A stretch of DNA of 64,000 nt from Chlorokybus atmophyticus (lineage: Eukaryota > Streptophyta > Chlorokybophyceae > Chlorokybales > Chlorokybaceae): the NCBI GenBank assembly GCA_009103225.1, contig RHPI01003599.1:170902-234901 (forward strand), in the 5' to 3' direction. This document shows, in pieces, positions 62,498 to 64,000 of the stretch. Below the pieces are notes generated by a model that was not told where the DNA came from, searched no databases, and saw nothing but the letters and a program-made list of their open reading frames with translations. The translations under genes and the position numbers were made by a program. How positions within the stretch are numbered: position 1 is the first letter of the stretch; each line of letters starts with the position of its first letter.

Positions 62498-63555
62498 ATT
62501 TGCTGCTGCACACTCCTCGCTTGCTGCTGCACACTAGAGAGTAGTGAAACTATCAGTGTAGTATATACCGTACGTCAGTAACATGTTGCTGTGATTTGCC
62601 TGCACCTCAATCTGCACGCTGGGCTTGTATACACTAGGTTGTTACACCTGGCATGCATGCTACCACGTTCTCAAGAACAGTTTCGCACATAATGTTTGAA
62701 AGCACCACGTCTCTTGTTTGCATTGCAATCGAAAGCCAGCACACTAACGTGTTGCTATTGCTCCCATCGATTAACGATTTGAGGTAACCACTTGAGGTAA
62801 TTTATTTACCCGAGAATCATAGTCTCAGGAGATATGGAGAAAGTAGTTAGAATTAGAGTGTAGGCAAGCATCTTTTCACAATGGACATTGATTTGAAGCA
62901 GGTGCATTGTTTGCGGTGTTAACAAAATCACACGTGCGAGCTATCTTCAGTCTAAGGTAGGATGACACTAAGTGTCATCATTTGTTGCTGCTGTGCCACA
63001 TGACAACATGTATTGTCCAACTTTTGTCTTCACTGACGAAGTTCACAAATAGTCACAGCCAGAAAACTTCACACTTCTTCTTGCTGGCGAAACACTCCAC
63101 CATTTGCGGTCGGACACTACACCGACTCTAACAATTGACACAGTGCAGCGTCCACACCTACCAGCATCACGTGAACCATTGGCATTCTCAACAAAATCAC
63201 ACTCACTGTGAGCCCATGGTTGTGGTGCATCCTCAGCTGCCGGTCACTTGACATTCAGCAGTGTATCGGCCCTCCACCATTGATGCAGAAGTTGTAATCA
63301 CCTGCAGCTGCCTACATTGTCGCCACTACCTGATAGGGAGGTTGCTGAGCACACAGGAGCTAAAGGACGCAAAATGCGAAAACCTACGGTGGCATGTGTC
63401 ATTGCATCCACCAGAGACCATGATGACATGGTCTAACCAAGCGAGGCCAAACTCTTGCTTGGCGCCACGGGTGCTATCCACGGCGCTTGCACTTGGTTGT
63501 GAACCTGTGATGCCTGTCTGAGAGTGTAGTACCATCTACGTCAGTACTAGCGCTG
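62498..63555. other. Convergent intergenic region
   Basis: psbO 3' UTR and the downstream side of the methyltransferase gene. There is a small GATGACACTAAGTGTCATC palindrome near 62960. No gene seen. Confidence 0.5.
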
Positions 63556-63938
63556 TCAAACCCGAGCCTCTCCTGCAATGTGAGGTGACAGTATGCCAGC
63601 CCCATCCAAGTTGAGCTGACGTGCATCCACACGGCTGAACCCGGCCGCATTTATGGCGGACAGAGTGTCGCGGTTCAAGTTGCACCCGTCCGCAGCCACA
63701 TTCTGCAAAGGGTTCAGCACGTCCTGCGCCAGGCGTTTCCATGTGCTCTCTGTGGAATAAACAGCATGGTTGGTTTGAGCAAAGGATGCAGTAAGAATGC
63801 AAATGGCGCTTCGTTTACCAGGCACTGTTGTACAACATTGTACAACAATGCAAGCTTGCTTACTTGGAGCAGCAACATGCTCAATGAAGAAGTAGCTTCC
63901 TCCAGGGCGCAGCACGCGTTGAATCTCTGCGCGTGACC
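63556..63938 (-). CDS. METTL7-type SAM-dependent methyltransferase, 3' part only
   Basis: Two exons are visible: about 63938-63864 and 63749-63556, joined in phase. The remainder lies beyond the window end. The first carries post-motif-III sequence EIQRVLRPGGSYFFIEHVAAP. The second reads STWKRLAQDVLNPLQNVAA, DGCNLNRDT, AINAAGFSRVD and SPHIAGEARV-stop. This order (RVLRPGG, EHVAAP, DP/NPLQ, GCNLxR, PHIxGxA) is that of METTL7-like class I methyltransferases, small-molecule or thiol methylases in animals. The SAM-binding motif I is not in the window. Confidence 0.85.
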
Positions 63939-64000
63939 TCCACATACTCAAAACATGGTATATATGCAACATGTGTTGCATGTGTTACCTTGTGTAATGT

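Overview
The window is nuclear DNA from a green alga (Viridiplantae). The evidence is intron-dense genes with GT/AG junctions, a nuclear psbO with a two-step thylakoid-lumen targeting peptide, a GRIK/SnAK-type kinase with the plant-style HGD catalytic loop, a plastid SLC17/ANTR-type anion transporter, a MUL1/SP1-type organelle RING ligase, and a secreted glycosidase with a Ser-Pro-rich linker of the kind found in chlorophyte cell-wall proteins. I cannot fix the class or genus from sequence alone. Gene models below were built by hand from reading frames and splice phase; exon coordinates are good to a base or two where the phase closes.

Layout, left to right. 0.2-4.3 kb (-): RNA-binding protein with winged-helix (LOTUS-like) segments and a C-terminal RRM. 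8.2-12.2 kb (+): FHA/coiled-coil protein. 13.2-14.3 kb (-) and 14.5-17.8 kb (+): UEV1/MMS2 and a MUL1-like RING E3 in divergent orientation with about 220 bp between start codons. 20.1-20.8 kb (+): tentative small membrane/coiled-coil protein. 21.8-23.9 kb (-) and 24.1-25.4 kb (+): GRIK-like kinase and a conserved-looking hypothetical protein, also divergent. 26.1-29.5 kb (-): helicase-associated (HA) repeat protein. 30.3-30.8 kb: giant CT microsatellite. 31.3-35.0 kb (-): plastid anion transporter. 36.3-39.4 kb (+): RING/coiled-coil/WD40 protein. 40.4-44.8 kb (-): secreted GH79-like glycosidase, containing an assembly gap. 47.4-50.2 kb (+): decayed inverted copy of the HA-repeat gene. 50.9-53.4 kb (-): coiled-coil protein with a PD-(D/E)XK-like motif, its model broken by a near-perfect 223-bp inverted repeat that looks like an assembly fault. 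54.0-56.1 kb (+): ZNHIT2-like HIT zinc-finger protein. 57.2 kb: tRNA with anticodon UAU. 61.2-62.5 kb (+): psbO. 63.6 kb to the end (-): 3' part of a METTL7-type methyltransferase.

There is no operon logic. The genes are housekeeping and regulatory functions: photosynthesis, ubiquitin signalling (a UEV and two RING ligases), energy signalling, RNA binding and DNA-damage-type phosphopeptide binding. Most intergenic DNA, especially 5.9-7.9, 46.1-46.9 and 57.5-60.6 kb, is AT-rich with no coding sequence that I can support.

I found no clear new system. The most notable items are the HA-repeat gene and its inverted pseudogene about 18 kb away, two probable GC-AG introns, a 400-bp CT tract, the 223-bp inverted repeat next to an ambiguous base, the PD-(D/E)XK-like coiled-coil protein, and the N-terminal and middle segments of the RNA-binding protein.
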